This document shows, in pieces, positions 22,525-23,578 of a stretch of 23,578 bases of DNA. The notes below the pieces were generated by a model. It did no database searches and was not told where the DNA came from. It worked only from the letters and a program-made list of their open reading frames with translations. The stretch's first letter is position 1. Every line of letters begins with the position of its first letter. The position numbers and the translations under genes were made by a program. The DNA comes from a virus, in IMG/VR virus record IMGVR_UViG_3300021602_000025, positions 1-23,578 of that record, one strand, 5' to 3'.

Positions 22525-23253
22525 TTAACTTGTACACGAACAACTAAATGCTGGACTTAAATCGGTAAGGTCTTGCCCTTTAAATAAATCGTTTTGTGCG
22601 TAGTTTAGTAATTGTTTGTAGGTTGTATCTTGAAAGTATGTATGTCCTTTACCTTTTGATTTGCTTAATTCCTCATCTTCAATCCATTCGGTTGCTAATT
22701 CAGGATATGACCTTAAAATATTAATTACTGCATTTTTACCTTTAAGAAAACATAAAGTGCAGTTTCCTAATATAGCTGGAATTTCCAAAGTGTAAGGTTT
22801 TTTACTCCAATAGTCATTAACTTGTGCCTTATCAATACCTTGTTCGTATAAAGGGAATACAGGATATATGTAGGCTTGTCGTTTCTCATATCCTTTAACC
22901 CTTCGCTCCTCATCTGCCCTAAATCCTACCATCCACTTATAATCTTGTTTACCATAGTTTGCCCTTAACCATCTTTTAGCGGTTTTAATCTTTAGTTCAA
23001 TCGTACATTCCCTTTTAACTCTATTAGGTATTAATCTCCATTTCTTATGCTCTAGCATACCCCTAAATCCACCTTCATAACTTATTCTTGTTACAGGTAT
23101 ATTTTCGTATGCCTCAAAGTCATTAATGAATTTGTATGTTTTTGGATGTTCTCTTTGGGTATCAGTAAATAAAACAATATCCCCTTCACGATAGTTCATT
23201 ATTGTCATCAATGCACTTGTCTTGCCTCCGCTAAAATTTATTACCCTTTGCAT
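22525..23253 (-). CDS. PAPS-reductase-like PP-loop protein, 242 aa
   Basis: A member of the adenine nucleotide alpha-hydrolase (PP-loop) superfamily in the PAPS reductase/DndC-like group. The PP-loop is SGGKTSALM at residues 8-16, then LFTDTQREHPKTY (28-40). Cysteines are at 83 (RECTIELKIK), 165 and 168 (GNCTLCFL), and 238 and 240 at the end (FSCSCTS). A set such as Cys83, Cys165, Cys168 and Cys238/240 could bind a 4Fe-4S cluster, as in related sulfur-transfer enzymes. The substrate is unknown. Sulfate assimilation is possible, but so is a DNA or RNA thiolation-like role, given the methyltransferase nearby. The start overlaps the 44-aa membrane gene by 23 bases. Confidence 0.8.
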   Translation of the reverse strand: MQRVINFSGGKTSALMTIMNYREGDIVLFTDTQREHPKTYKFINDFEAYENIPVTRISYEGGFRGMLEHKKWRLIPNRVKRECTIELKIKTAKRWLRANYGKQDYKWMVGFRADEERRVKGYEKRQAYIYPVFPLYEQGIDKAQVNDYWSKKPYTLEIPAILGNCTLCFLKGKNAVINILRSYPELATEWIEDEELSKSKGKGHTYFQDTTYKQLLNYAQNDLFKGQDLTDLSPAFSCSCTS

Positions 23254-23365
23254 ATAGTCGTTTTATTTCGTAATAAATGTCAAATGTTCCCAATATTATT
23301 ATGGCTAGTGTAAAGCCTATAAATATTCTTGTGAACTCAATTATTATTTTAAACAGTTCTTTCAT
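23231..23365 (-). CDS. small membrane protein, 44 aa
   Basis: A 44-residue protein that starts MKELFKIIIEFTRIFIGFTL, with a hydrophobic stretch (about residues 7-30, through FTLAIIILGTF) consistent with a single membrane helix, followed by a basic tail ending KRLYAKGNKF. The ATG overlaps the stop of the partial upstream gene by four bases (ATGA), and the 3' end overlaps the PAPS-reductase-like gene by 23 bases in another frame. Both overlaps fit the compact style here. No function is recognised. Confidence 0.55.
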   Translation of the reverse strand: MKELFKIIIEFTRIFIGFTLAIIILGTFDIYYEIKRLYAKGNKF

Positions 23366-23577
23366 AGTTGGTTATTAAATTTCATCATTAAAGAATATTT
23401 CTTGCATTGTTGTCTCATAGTCTCCTCATCAATTAACATATCTTGTGGTCGTTTTGAATCAGCTAAAAATACTGCCCTTACTTTGGCTTTAATGTTTTCG
23501 CCTTGATCCTTTGATATTTTAATTTGTTTACGCTTCCATAGGTAATCAAATACCTGATGGTTTAAAAACCGCCAATT
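23362..23577 (-). CDS. partial gene, C-terminus of an unknown protein
   Basis: The 5' end of the gene is beyond the right edge. The visible 71 residues begin NWRFLNHQVFDYLWKRKQIK and end KKYSLMMKFNNQL; they are basic and helical with no recognised motif. The reading frame is open across the whole stretch, and its stop overlaps the start of the 44-aa gene by four bases (ATGA). Its place upstream of the recombination and packaging genes suggests a DNA-metabolism gene, but this is only a guess from position. Confidence 0.6.
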   Translation of the reverse strand, partial: NWRFLNHQVFDYLWKRKQIKISKDQGENIKAKVRAVFLADSKRPQDMLIDEETMRQQCKKYSLMMKFNNQL

Positions 23578-23578
23578 C

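Noticed and set aside
22525-23253. A complete Dnd phosphorothioation system
   Set aside because: Only a PP-loop enzyme of the wider group is present. There is no DndB, DndD or DndE-like gene in the window, so only a possible distant link is stated.
1-23578. tRNA genes, CRISPR arrays, insertion sequences and integrase sites
   Set aside because: I found no cloverleaf-like sequence with a CCA-compatible end, no regular short repeats with spacers, no transposase-like frame and no integrase in the window. Absence is by eye; a tRNA scan would be decisive.

Overview
The window is the late, virion-building half of a tailed phage (siphovirus-like) or prophage genome. Every gene I can support lies on the minus strand, so transcription and gene order run from the right edge to the left. 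The DNA is AT-rich and the genes are tightly packed. Many neighbours are joined by TAATG stop/start overlaps or by a one-base gap. The host is probably a member of the Bacteroidota: the Bacteroidota-type -7 element TAnnTTTG recurs in the few real gaps, Shine-Dalgarno sequences are not evident, and several small proteins resemble ones I know from Bacteroidota phages. Genus cannot be fixed from the sequence.

Right end (about 20.7-23.6 kb), DNA metabolism next to packaging: a partial unknown gene, a 44-residue membrane peptide, a PAPS-reductase-like PP-loop protein with a possible Fe-S cysteine set, a short NinG-like protein, a 39-residue basic peptide, a 63-residue zinc-ribbon-like protein, and a ParB-domain/N6-N4 DNA methyltransferase fusion.

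Head module (about 13-20.7 kb): small terminase, large terminase, HK97-type portal, a Dps/ferritin-like four-helix protein, Mu F/SPP1 gp7-type minor head protein, HK97-type prohead protease, and an HK97-fold major capsid protein with its own N-terminal scaffold-like helix. A hairpin terminator and a promoter-like element follow the capsid gene. Then come the gp6-like connector, a head-tail joining protein, a gp10-like protein and a tail completion protein.

Tail module (about 0.7-12.7 kb): tail tube protein, two tail assembly chaperone frames overlapping across a run of ten A, a 605-residue tape measure, a 729-residue tail-tip protein, a second tail-tube-like protein, a 1885-residue repeat-rich tail fibre, and a small tail-associated protein. 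Left of this are two small unknown genes and the first codons of a hydrophobic protein cut by the window edge.

The genes form one assembly line. The terminase fills a prohead made from portal, capsid and protease. Connectors close the head, and the chaperones and tape measure build the tail tube, which ends in the tip and fibre proteins. The most distinctive points are the Dps-like ferroxidase residues inside the head operon, the A10 recoding candidate in the tail chaperone, and TAnnTTTG elements in nearly every gap that is not translationally coupled.
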